NCBI GenBank assembly: GCA_019671135.1
Contig: JAHRHY010000004.1
Span: 1,178,001-1,242,000, forward strand
DNA length: 64,000 nt
Reading direction: 5' to 3'
Origin: Linnemannia hyalina
Taxonomy: Eukaryota; Mortierellomycota; Mortierellomycetes; Mortierellales; Mortierellaceae
The notes under the pieces are model-generated. The model was not told the DNA's origin and made no database searches. It saw nothing but the letters and a program-made list of their open reading frames with translations. The position numbers and the translations under genes were made by a program. Of the stretch, positions 35,384 through 48,588 are shown piece by piece. The number at the start of each line of letters is the position of its first letter. Positions within the stretch are counted from its first letter, which is position 1.

Positions 35384-37905
35384 CTAACCTCGGGCGGGAA
35401 GGGCAACATGCTCGAGATCATCAAGAACAACTTCATGCATGGACTTTTGGAACTCGTATCTTATCCTCAGCTGCTTCTTTTCGCCAAGACATGGATCATA
35501 GAAACCAAGAACGTGGTTCTATTTCAAGTAACATCAAATCAAAGAAATGAATAAACAATGATAATACCACCGACTTGGCATAACTACACACATAGAAAAA
35601 AGACCTTAATATGTTACCTTGGAGTGACCGCCGGGCATGACGAGCTGAGAGTTGTTGACGAGTGCCTGGACGGCAATAGTGACATCAGCGATGATGTGAG
35701 CATTGAGGTTTCCATAGACAGCCTCGACCACTACCAGTCCATCTTTCTCCTGCTCCTGCTTGGTCTTGCGGGCAGTCGAGTCCTTGAGCAGGTTGACAGC
35801 CTCCTCGGCCTCCTTCTTTTGGTTGGCAATGAATTCTGCGTGGACCTGACGAAGTTCCTGAAGCTTCTGTGCGCGCTCTCTTCTTCTCTTGGGCTTGACA
35901 TATCCCAAATCCAGAGCCGCGAGCGTGCAGACTGGCACCACTGCACCCCAGAACGCAAACTTTGGCGAAAACTCGTTCGACAGCATAATCGGCACCGTCA
36001 CACTCTGCCCCAACCTCATCACCCTATTTCAATGAGTTGAGCGAAAAGAAAAGGTTAGTTAGTAGGCTACAGACTCATGCGCTATCAAATATGTCTAGAA
36101 GTGCAAAAGGATTTCCCAGCAGCTTACTTGAGGTTGAAGGCGATGCCGCCAGAGAGGGCAACTTCAACGGCCAAGCCGAGGCGGGTGTGCTGGGTGATTC
36201 TGCGGTCACCACCAACACTGACCGTCAACCCGGTGGTGCTCGAGAGATTTGATCCGACACGAACGCGGGTCGATTCGTCAACAGTCCATGTCCTGTCCAT
36301 CAAGAGGTTCGATCGCAGCACACCCGTAAGCAACTCAACCTGGTAGCTATCCTTGGCGTCGGTCGAAGTGATTCCCAAAGCCATCGAAGAATAGTTTTGG
36401 CGCTCGCCAAGGGCAGGTCCCCACGATCCAATAGCCCAATCTCCCGTTTTGTAGGTCATATATCCCGTTGTGCCCTTGGTGATCCTCCGGCCAAAGGTCA
36501 TCACCAAAGGCGTTGGTCCACGAGTTCCTCGCAGATGAGCTGTTCCTGCCACAAACGTCAACGGATCTACGTTGTATGTACCCTTGACGATAGCCGCCCT
36601 AGGGCTCAACATTGACGCTCCCAGCTATTGACATAACAAAAAGAGAAAAATATCGGGTCAAAATCAATCCTGCGAAAAAAATAATGCCGCCCGCAAACAT
36701 AGTCGATAGATAGTGACCCTACCTCCAGGGAAAGCTTGTCGGAGTAGATGTGGCGAATAGTTCCTGTGATGCTGCCACTGCCTGTGCCCGACCTGGAGGT
36801 CATATCGCCTCCGAGAATCAGCTGTGTCCTGGATCCGAACTGGGTCTATTACGTAAAAACAGAGGGTTACAGTTATTAATATCTGACTCGACAGGAAACA
36901 TTTTCTTCCCGAATGGCACAACCTGATCTGCATGATAACGCCTTACCGAAAAAGAGTTCTTCATGTACAGCTGACTGATATCGGTTCGCTCCAGAGAGTC
37001 AATGACGGTAGGTGTCCGCTGCTTCTTGGTAGAGGCGCGTCCGAAGGGTGAAATGGGTGGTGGCTGATAATGCTCAAAGACTCTGGTCGCATCCACATGA
37101 ATAGTAATGTCGTTCCTTGATCGGACCAAATTCTCCAGCTCCAACTGTTGCTGCTCCTTGGCCAAGCGCGCGTAGTCATCCATCGTCTATTTCAACACAA
37201 ATGAAATGGCCCTGTTAGGTTTGTATTCGGGCATAGAATAACAACACGCAGGATGGAAAAGAGTGCCTACCTCTTGAGGTGTCTTGACTTTGTGGCCGAT
37301 ATCCCACTTAGAGGCTGCTCCATTGTCTCCATGCTGGTCGTACTCTGCTCGCTGCTTGGGGTTACTCAAAACTAGATCGCCATTGAAAATAAAATACATC
37401 GTGTTAGCAGTGATGCTTCATTCCTCCAAACTCAAGGCAAGATACAATGACGGCGCTTTCAAAGTGTCCTATTTACCATCAAAGGCCTCCTTGATAACAC
37501 GCTGCTTTGCTGCTGCAGAGTTCTTGAGGGCAGGGTCGCTGTGCTTCTCGGGATCAAAGACCTCATTCAATCGCCTGTATGCCTCCTTGATCTCATTAAT
37601 TGACGCCTATTGACCATTCATCGATACAACGAAGCGACAAGGGTTGGTGAGTCGGAGGCAAATTCAATGGTGTCGATAGACTATTGCTGACACAAGGTTG
37701 GAGCTATGGAGACAACATAAGAGATGGGGTGCCGTACGAATTTGGAGACGTTGAGGACGGCGTAGTGATTCGTTTCTGTTGGGGGACGAGAATCGAGATT
37801 GGCAAGGAGGTCATCGGGATCGTTGATGGGTGCGCCGCTTGTTGTAAAGTAGTTCTCGGCGGGCATCGTCTTGTCCTCGAAGGTGGTGTCGTCCATGATT
37901 GACAT
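35384..37905 (-). CDS. DNAJC11: DNAJC11-type mitochondrial J-protein with degenerate HPD
   Basis: A 599-residue protein in eight exons (37905-37738, 37606-37477, 37371-37271, 37186-36947, 36845-36723, 36624-36128, 36023-35618, 35518-35384). A J-like domain spans residues ~40-120 (HYAVLNVSKFASINEIKEAY ... KQRAEYDQHG). The middle is a long beta-rich region (GTYNVDPLTFVAGTAHLRG, RTWTVDESTRVRVGSNLSS). The C-terminus is the DUF3395/DNAJC11 domain ending GFYDPCLGEKKQLRIRYEFQ and HEVVLDDLEHVALPARG. In animals DNAJC11 associates with the MICOS/SAM machinery shaping mitochondrial cristae. The canonical HPD is replaced: VFDPEKHSDP stands where human DNAJC11 has YHPDKHRDP, so Hsp70 stimulation may be lost. 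An ATG nine bases downstream (MDDTTF) is an alternative start. Confidence 0.9.
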
Positions 37906-38146
37906 TGTTGGCTACCCCACGTTTGTTCCGGAAGGGCTGGATGGAAAGGTGGAGAGGGAAAGGTGGAGAGGGAATGCGAAGAGGGAGAAAAAGTGACGGA
38001 AGGTGCTCAATGGAAACATTAAAGAAATTGCCTTAACAGGACGGTGTGTGAAAAATGAGTTGTTGGTTTGCCACCAACTTCGCGTTTTTTATTTGAAAGG
38101 ATGTGATTGTGAACATGGGTATCGTGCTATGGTATCGAGGCACTGC

Positions 38147-39035
38147 TTAGTACTTCTGGGGGGCCTGGGTGGGGACGAGGGTGACCGCAGTACCGTAGCA
38201 CATCACCTCAGTCATTTCCTAATAAACTTCGGTTAGCATCGAAAACTACATATACAACGCATAACTACACCAAGACGATCTTGCAGGCATGGATACAGTA
38301 ACTCACCTCTCCAATCTCTTGACCAGTGAATTGAACACCAATGACAGCTATCATATCAAGAGGAGAAAACAAATAAACCATTAGCAACCCAAAGAAGATG
38401 TAACACACCGGCAAAAACATTGTGTTCAACACCAGTTCCCTTCTTACCATTTCCTCCGACGTCGGCGGCGTGCTCGAGCATGCGGATAAAGGCGGTCTCG
38501 CGAGCCTTTTCGGCCGTCTCAATGTAGACCGAGCTCTCTCCCCCTCCCAAGGAGGCAAAGGCACCAAAGACAGCCTTTCCGACCTATTTAGCAAGTGCGT
38601 ATGTTAACAACCAGTTCGATATTTTTTTCCGTTTGTTCGCAGCTATTGTTACATCTTCTCACACAAGAAATGTAACCAGCGAGGTCTACATACGTTAGGT
38701 GTGCGGACAGTCAAGCTGAAGGAAGGAAGGAAGAGTTTTCATGGAAAATGTAAGAATTAGGTTCTGAAATTTTGCTGGGTGGTTATATAAAATGAAGCAT
38801 GAAAATAAAACAGTGCACTGGCATGTTTACCCTCGAACAACACCATGGCTTTGGGAGATAGTGTACCCAGGGAATTTGAATCTATTGAACGTCAGGTCAG
38901 ATCGCAGTCTTTGTTAGGTCCTTCTTTTGTTGCCAACGTAAAATTCTACAGCAGCCCTTGTCATGACACATACGCGGTGGTACTGAAGCGGCGGTCGACG
39001 GCGCGGACGGACTGATTTTGCATTTGGTTCTTCAT
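38147..39035 (-). CDS. YbjQ/UPF0145-family protein
   Basis: A 127-residue protein in six exons (39035-38974, 38881-38831, 38715-38694, 38583-38448, 38347-38307, 38218-38147). Residues ~20-120 match the YbjQ family (often called heavy-metal-binding domain, role unproven): FKFPGYTISQSHGVVRGLTV, LGGGESSVYIETAEKARETA, a helix, then GGNAVIGVQFTGQEIGE and VMCYGTAVTLVP. Members form pentamers or decamers in bacterial structures; the biochemical function is unknown. Exon 3 is only 22 nt, yet needed to keep GLTVRTPN. The family is mainly bacterial, but the dense introns show long residence in this genome. It is transcribed with the same orientation as DNAJC11 and 241 bp upstream of it. Confidence 0.87.
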
Positions 39036-39624
39036 GTTGTTGCGATGGGTATGGGTTAACGTGGGTCGGAATGGGTTTTTAAAGAGGAAAGGCAGGCGTT
39101 GTCGACAATGATGAGAAAATAAAGCAATAAAAAGCGGCTGAAAGTGTTGCCTTTTTAAAGAGTTCAACCAGGTCGGTTCAGATCTACCGAAACGTGTTGT
39201 CCTCTTTCCAGTTAAGCCACATCGGCGCCTTTAGGTCACGCAACCTCAGGATGGCGATGAAAACGCAGGCTGTTCATGCAGCGAAACAGTGAGAGAAAGA
39301 ATTCTAGCAGTAACCTATCGTACGTATCGTACGCTAGGCAAGCCTTCCCTGATCGAGGAAACCCGTCGTGGTCGCAGTTTTTGGATTTCAAAGGAGTCTA
39401 CCAACAGCCTAGTATGCCGCATGTTTATTCCTGATCTGGCTGAAGCGGGCTGAAGCACAGGGTGCATTCCTTATGGAATTTTTCATTGTGGCGCTGCTGT
39501 TACTCTGAAAAAAAAAAGCTATACACGTTTATTTTGTATGTGAATGAGAGTTCGACTATGCTACAATGATGGTGGTATTAAAGAGGGATGGGAGAGTGCG
39601 TTTGTTTTGTGTAGTGTCCCGAAT
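39036..39624. other. Intergenic between YbjQ gene and ATP sulfurylase
   Basis: It contains the promoter of the YbjQ-family gene and the 3' UTR of the sulfurylase. No gene is seen; TACGTATCGTACG-like inverted sequence lies near 39320. Confidence 0.5.
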
Positions 39625-41664
<2,040 letters not shown>

Positions 41665-41798
41665 CTAGATCGGAGCAAAGAGCTGAGGATGTGGATATGG
41701 AAAGCAGAAGAGGTTGCTGTTTCCGGAGAGGTAGGGCGAAGAGAAGGAAGAGTTGAGGATGAGGATGAGGTTATGAGAAGGAGGGGGAAGGAAGGTCC

Positions 41799-41806
41799 TT
41801 TATATA
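41799..41806 (-). promoter_or_regulatory. TATA box of the ATP sulfurylase gene
   Basis: The minus strand reads GTATATAAAGG, 219 bp upstream of the MET3 start codon. It is one of the few clear TATA boxes in the window, and would fit a strongly regulated gene. Confidence 0.5.
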
Positions 41807-42689
41807 CTTCGGAGCGGATCAAAGGGATATAGAAGCAAGACGAGATCGATTAGAAGTGTTATCGACCTTGTCCCTGTTATTATCAATGGTGAACAATTGT
41901 TGCTATCGTTTTGTTCCTGGGGGTGGTGCGAGTTGTGTGGGATGGATGGCATCATTTTCGGTGCTTCTTGGTTTTTTCTTGCTATTGGCCCCTTCGCACT
42001 TGACACTGTTGTGTCCGATAGTGCTGGGACATATAGAGGATCTGCCTGACATTGTAACAAAGCCCTCTTGTTTGCTTTGCCCTTTCTTTCTCTGCATTAT
42101 TCCATCGTGAACAGCAGTAATAACAAGGCCAGCGAATGAGCGTCGAGGATGGGGCTGCTGAGTAAGGAAGGCCACGCAGCAGCAGGACCGTGTTCGACGG
42201 CGGATGGCGCGACCTGCAATCATAGACAAGGAGTGCTGTGACTGTCCTGGATCACATCATTTCATGCTTTTTGCGCAAATCGGCAAAGATCTTTTTTTTC
42301 CTTTCTGGACGACCATTAACTATGCCAACCACTCCTACGTGACTGTTACACAGGATAATCCCCCTCCTCATTCACCCCCGTGGTCAATCAACGGGAAGGA
42401 GAAGAGGAAAAGGGTCAAGACAAAGACGACAAAAGAGTTTTGAAGAGAGTGTGTGCGCTTGCATCCATCAGAAAAGAAAAAAAAAACACAATGTTGTCGC
42501 CCAATTGACAATTGGCCACATCAAAAGGAAGGAAGGAACGGAAGGAACAAAGAACCGCCTTTCTCCCTTCTTCTCTTCTTCCTTTCTTTCCGATGGTAAT
42601 CTTTTTTTTCTTTTCATCACCACCTTACTAGCATGGACCACACATCCTACCTAGCCCTAGTCGAACCACGCCCTTCTCTTTCTTCCTCC

Positions 42690-42713
42690 TCTTCTTCTTC
42701 TTCTTCTTCTTCT
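42690..42713. repeat. (CTT)n microsatellite
   Basis: About eight CTT units in intergenic DNA. Confidence 0.85.
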
Positions 42714-43290
42714 GCATCTGCTCTTCCATCTCGCGTCTCAATTGCTCAATCCCATACCCTTCTCGCATAAGATATGCGTGTATACAAGATGCATATTCAT
42801 ACTAATCTACTGGCAGCAGCGAGACGATGGTAAGCGCACGGTTCACTCCCACTCTCCTTCAACCCTGCCACCTAGGCGAGGTTTGCTTCACCTCAAGACT
42901 AGGACGTCAGTGCTTGTTGGAGACAGGACAGGCACTTTATTATCATTCGTCCCTGAAATGGCTAGGTGCCTATTGTCAGACAAGGGTGCCACGGAGCATA
43001 CGAGAAAATGAAGAACGAGGGGTGAGCTTTGACCACCGTTAAAGCTTAAAATGAACCATGGCATCCCCCGACTGCATCAAATGAATGAATGGACGAAACC
43101 AATGACGCACTAATATCGTAACGGCTGCCCTTGCTCAAGGATGTCCCTCGAGCCGATGGCGACCATCCACACCATCATCATCTTCACCATCATCATTGCA
43201 TGGGCCCTAACTAGCGCTAGCCTTCAATAAATCGACGTCAATCCTCTTCGTCGCCTTTCTTTTTGCCCTCTTTTTTCACTCGCCACTCTC

Positions 43291-43333
43291 ATTCATTCTT
43301 TCATTCTTTCATTCATTCATTCTCACATTCATT
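43291..43333. repeat. (ATTC)n imperfect microsatellite
   Basis: Tandem ATTC/ATTCTTTC units upstream of the sterol glucosyltransferase start, probably in its promoter or 5' leader. Confidence 0.8.
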
Positions 43334-43445
43334 CACTTTCACATTCGCTTCACAAAAGTAACCTCATCTCCACCACCACCCGTACTTTCATACATACACA
43401 CATACATACATACATATTACAATACCCTTAATCTCGTAATAGCGG

Positions 43446-46259
43446 ATGGTTCCCACCGATAAACTAGCCATGCCGCCGACAAGTGGGTCGGCGCTTCTCC
43501 AGTTATTCGCCGCCGCATTTCGTTCGGTATGTCTGTAAACCCTACAAACAGCCAGCACTTCCTCGGCTACCAATTGATCCATGCCTCTCACATCGCCGCT
43601 CCTTGTTTTTCATACTTAGGGTGATGATGACTTGGACTCTGACGATGATACTGATATCTCTCAGCAGCTTGGTAAGGAAGCAAAAGGAGACGGACTGCAT
43701 ATCGTTTGTTTACACCACCTGCAGGGGTCAATTTTCCCACCAGGTCTAAAGTTACCAAGGGTTTGACCGTTTGTCCGCTCACATATATCGCTGTCCTTTT
43801 GTCTGCAGTTTCATCGATAGCGGGGCCAAATATTGACACAGGCATCGCGCAGCAACAGCAGCAACAATATAATGACAGGGATGAGACTATCCCTCAGCGA
43901 CCCCACGATGCTTCCTTCATCAGCAAGACCCACCCCAACGACGACTCGATTACAGGAACTACCCCGCAGGGTGTCCAGAGCGGCCTCTCTTTTGGGTCTG
44001 TCAAGGACAAGAAGAGTGTTACCAACAAACTCCAATCTTCATTCGGCTACTCAAAGGATGAGGAACTCATTGGAGGTATGTAACCTGCCTGTCCTCCCCT
44101 CTCTCTCTCTTATGTCATTGTTTGTATTTTTATCGCTCGATCTACTGTCTAATGCCAGCCAGGACTAACCCAGATTGTTCATCTCACCTTCTGTACAGAG
44201 TACTCGTGTTGGCTGGCGCGGTCCCTCTTGCTGCCTGGATACCTTTACATCACCACCCACCATATCTGCTTCTACGCTAACCTTCCCAGCAACCATGTAC
44301 GTGATGTCGAGGTTTCTTTTTTTTCGCACACACATTTTTTTTTGGCGATTGCCCATTGAACATTCAATTCTTCTCTTTATGTTTGTTACCTCCTACAGGA
44401 TGTTGTGCAAAAGGAGGGTTTCTTTTCTATAAAGTCAACAACAACAGCCAACTTTAATCGCTACTGGTTCATCCTCAAGAACGATGTCCTCAGCTACTAC
44501 TCGGACCAGTCGGTAAGGATCCTTTCTCCTCAGTTGACCATTGCCTTTGATCAACATAGACGGCGACTCTCCCTCTTAACCCAAACTCCATTCTCGATGA
44601 ACCATAGGAGGTCTATTATCCAATCAAGACTATCGACCTCAAAGGGGCCCTGTCTGCAGAACCGTCTCTCAGGAATGAACTGGCTTTTTACATCCACACA
44701 CCCGCCCGTCGCATTAAGTTTAAGACAGACTCGGGACTCGCTCGCGCAGACTGGGTCAAAGCGATCCAGAAGTCAATTTTCCATGCCAAAGTGAAAGAGC
44801 ACAATGTCAAGGTAAACTGCGCTCCTTTTTTCTATTCTTTGTATTTTTCACCACTGAACATACGATCTTTGTGGGCTAACATTCCTCACACACCTTTGTC
44901 TTCGCCTTCTAGATCTCGATCCCTCTCTCGTACGTGACAAACATTGACATTAACCCGACCTCATTCGTTGACACCATTCAGCTCACAGTCAAAGACACAG
45001 ACGGCACTGAAGATGAGGTGAGGCGCGCAACTGGTTTGGATTCGAGTGCTGTAATTCTGCTGCCGGCATTGAAAAATCATGAAGTATGATTTGTTTAACC
45101 CGTTCTATCTTTTTTCCTTTATAGTTCTTCTTCACGTACTTTGATGATACCCAAGGAGCGTTGACTCTGCTCAGGAAACAGATGGAAGAGTCCAAACAAG
45201 CTGAGACAGAGAAGCGCCTCAAGTGGTTCAACAGCACATCACCCGGAGCTGACGGTACTCTAAAGTCCCTTCAGGACGAATCGCCCCAGGGACCCCTCGC
45301 ATCGTCCATCTCTGGATCAAACCAAGTCCCCTCACAGTCATCAATGCTTGGGACGGTTTCAAAGCTTAATCCTCTCCGATACTTTCAGACTGTGGATGGT
45401 GAAGTTTTCTCCCTCTTTGGAACATCCTCGACAGCAACCGACCAATCCCTGGAACAGAACTCGGACGACAAAGGCGACATCGATCTGGACAACCAAGAGA
45501 AGGAGACGTTCAGGAAGGAGTTCTCTCTCCCTGAAGGAGAAGCCATAGGAGAGATTGTTCCTGGGTATCTCTTGCGGTACCTCCCTCTCTACGGCAAGAT
45601 CTACCTCTCCGACAACTATATCTGCTTTCGATCGACCGTCTACGGGACCAGCACCAAGGTTATTGTACCACTGTCTGATGTAGTCCATGTCAACAAGCAC
45701 TATGGTACTCGCTTCTACTTTCATGGGCTGGGCATGTATACCACGAGAGACGAGGAGGTCTTTCTCGAGTTCTCTAGTCGAGATACCCGCAACTCGATCC
45801 TTGCCGGTCTACGTGATCGCATTACACCAGAAGCCCAGGAGAGAAGGAAGCAACATCGTGCCCAAGCCGTCATCGACTCTCCCTCTGTCCAGCTGGATGA
45901 CCCTATGGAGTCTCGTGTCTTGGACTCGCTGCATTACCAGGATCAACCCATGTCGCTTGCAGCTCATCCAGGATTCAAGCCCTCGCGTCCCCTCCATGTC
46001 ACCTGTCTCACGATTGGTAGCCGAGGCGATGTGCAGCCATACATTGCGTTCTGCAAGCGACTGATGCAGGATGGTCACTCTTGTCGCATTGCCACCCACG
46101 GGGAATACAAGGACTGGGTCGAGAGTCATGGCATTGAATTTGGTCATGTTGGGGTAAGATAAAACAAAAAAAGACATTACCGAGGAAATGGCATTTTTTT
46201 TGTGCCCTGTGCTTTATCTTGATATGATCACTCATCAATGAAAATGCATTGTTCCGTCC

Positions 46260-46294
<35 letters not shown>

Positions 46295-48193
46295 CCCTCA
46301 CCCCCCTCTTCTTGTTTTGTGTTGCAGGGTGATCCAGGGGAGCTGATTGAACTGTGTGTCGAGAACGGCATGTTCACGGTGTCGTTCATAAGAGAGGCCC
46401 TCAAGCGGTTCAGAGGATGGTTCGGTGACCTAATGGAGACAGCATGGATAGCCTGCCAGGGCACAGACGTGCTGATCGAGTCCCCCTCTGCGATGGTCGG
46501 TATCCACATTGCCGAAGCGCTCGAGATTCCATACTTTCGAGCGTTCCCTTTCCCCTGGACACGAACGCGATCGTTCCCGCATCCATTTGCAGTGGCAGAG
46601 CGCAATCTGGGCCGTGGATACAACTACATGACGTTTGCGATGATGGACCAGGTGTTGTGGAAGGGGATCTCTGGGCAGATCAACAAATGGCGCAAGAAGA
46701 GGCTAGGGCTCGCGCCAACGACGGCAGAGAAGATGGAAGCGCATCGTGTTCCTTGTCTGTACTCGTGGAGTCCTCATCTTCTCCCTGCGCCCATGGATTG
46801 GCATTCTTGGGTGCATGTGACAGGATATTGGTTTCTGGACAATCCGAATCTCAATTGGTCGCCACCAGATGGACTGAAAGAATTCTTGGAAGCCGACCCT
46901 GTCAACAAACCCATTTATATTGGGTTTGGATCCATGGTCGTGTCTGACCCTGAGGAAATGACAAAAATCATTGTCGATTCCGTCATCCAGGCAGGAGTTA
47001 GAGCCATCATCTCTAAAGGTTGGTCGGACAAGCTGTCGTCGTCGGAGAAAGATGGCCCTGTGGCTGTGGTCATGAAGGAAGAGGGAAACAGCAAGGACAA
47101 GGAAAAAGTCTATCCCTCGAACGTCTACATGCTCAAGTCCGTGCCACACGATTGGCTGTTCCCTCGCTTGGCTGGAGCAGTCCATCACGGCGGTGCAGGC
47201 ACAACAGCTGCAGGTCTTCGTGCAGGGATTCCGATTGTGATCAAGCCATACTTTGGAGACCAGTACTTTTGGGCCCAGCGTGTCGAGGAGGCTGGTGTCG
47301 GTGTATGGTGCCACGATCTGACCGTCAAGAAACTGTCCGCGGCCCTGACAGCCATTACTACCGACGAGAAGATGATCAAGAAGGCCCAGTTGATGGGGGA
47401 GCGTATCCGTGCAGAGGATGGAGTCGGTACTGCCATTCACCACTTTTACCATGACCTGCCCATCACCCGAGAGCGTCTCAAGAGTCTCCACGAAGCTAGG
47501 AATAACGTCGCAGTATCGTTCACGAACAATGGGGAGGAAGATGACAGGGTCGTTGTTTGTCCTCCAACAGACACTGATTCGTCAGGCGCCGGCAGGAGCA
47601 AAAATCTTATCCAGCATGCAGCCACGATACAACCCGACGGTCACCTGCCTGTCAGAGGAGCAACCAGTCCCAAGGAGATTCCCCTTCAAGACCACCTCAA
47701 ACTTTCTGCTACCAAGCCAGGCCCCGATCACTCCTTGTCCAGGATCGACGATAGCGACAAGTCTGCGGAGGGTCTTGCTGCTGGACTCGAGGCTATGCAG
47801 CCTCGTCGCCCCGACCAAGCTATTCGTCTCGCTCACGACCACCTCGTCACTAAGCGTCTCGAAAAAATTGATGATAACACTGACAAGACCGACGAGACGA
47901 GTGACATAACCGATGAGAAGGATGAAGAGGATGAGAAGAATGAAAAGGGCAAGGACGACAGTAGTGAGGACTCAGAGTTGTCTTCTGATAGAGAGGGAAA
48001 AAAGGTCATCACCATTAACAACAAGAAGCCATCCAAGGTCCGCCGAGCTCTTGGAACCATCAAGTCCAAGATGAGTCGTGTGAAAGGGCACCTGAACCCA
48101 TCTAAGAAGGGCGACAGACTCAAGAGTGGTTGTTCGTCTCTGTCCGCATCATACTCTGATATCTCTGGTAGCAGCAACCAGAAGAGTCCTTGA
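43446..48193 (+). CDS. ATG26: Sterol 3-beta-glucosyltransferase (UGT51/Atg26) with GRAM and PH domains
   Basis: A 1271-residue membrane-associated enzyme in nine exons (43446-43526, 43620-43671, 43809-44075, 44199-44296, 44399-44512, 44608-44811, 44913-45017, 45125-46153, 46328-48193). It transfers glucose from UDP-glucose to sterols; in some fungi it is needed for pexophagy. Domain order: GRAM 1 ([19 protein letters not shown], from residue ~134), PH ([11 protein letters not shown] ... [11 protein letters not shown], ~167-270), GRAM 2 ([20 protein letters not shown], ~440-510), glycosyltransferase family 28 N-terminal part ([14 protein letters not shown], ~600) and the C-terminal UDP-sugar site ([20 protein letters not shown], then [10 protein letters not shown], ~935). 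The last ~230 residues are low complexity and highly charged. Stops lie directly before the chosen ATG in frame. Confidence 0.95.
46268..46293. repeat. (CT)n microsatellite
   Basis: A run of about 13 CT units in the last intron of the sterol glucosyltransferase gene; it extends the polypyrimidine region ahead of the GCAG acceptor. Confidence 0.9.
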
Positions 48194-48588
48194 TTAGCAG
48201 TAAAACACTCACGATAGGCGCTTGTCGCTTGGACGAAAAAAAATAAAATAACAGCACATGTTTTTGCATTCTTTTTGTATGTGTGTATGCGGTATGCGTA
48301 TGCATGTTTGAGTGTGTTTTCGGAGAATTTTTTTTTTCAAATCAAAGCATGTACACCAACGGTTGTTGTACACTTGACGAGTACATGTACACTTCGATAT
48401 CGGTAAGACCCTTTCGTTCTCTCGTGAGAGAGTGAGTCAGGGCGTGTAGGGCAACTGACACCAGCCTTTCGAAACGCTGCATGAATCGGGAGACGATTGG
48501 GTACCAAAAACAAGCACAGCATTGTCAAAAAAGGGACTCCCGTTTTTTTTGGTGGCAAAATAATAATACATTAGGGTAGAAGGGGATG
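48194..48588. other. Convergent intergenic region
   Basis: It separates the 3' ends of ATG26 (plus) and the second monooxygenase (minus). AT-rich, with an AAATAAAATAA stretch just past the ATG26 stop. No gene is seen. Confidence 0.5.

Noticed and set aside
35011..35550. 179-codon plus-strand frame
   Set aside because: It is the antisense of the last DNAJC11 exon plus its 3' flank.
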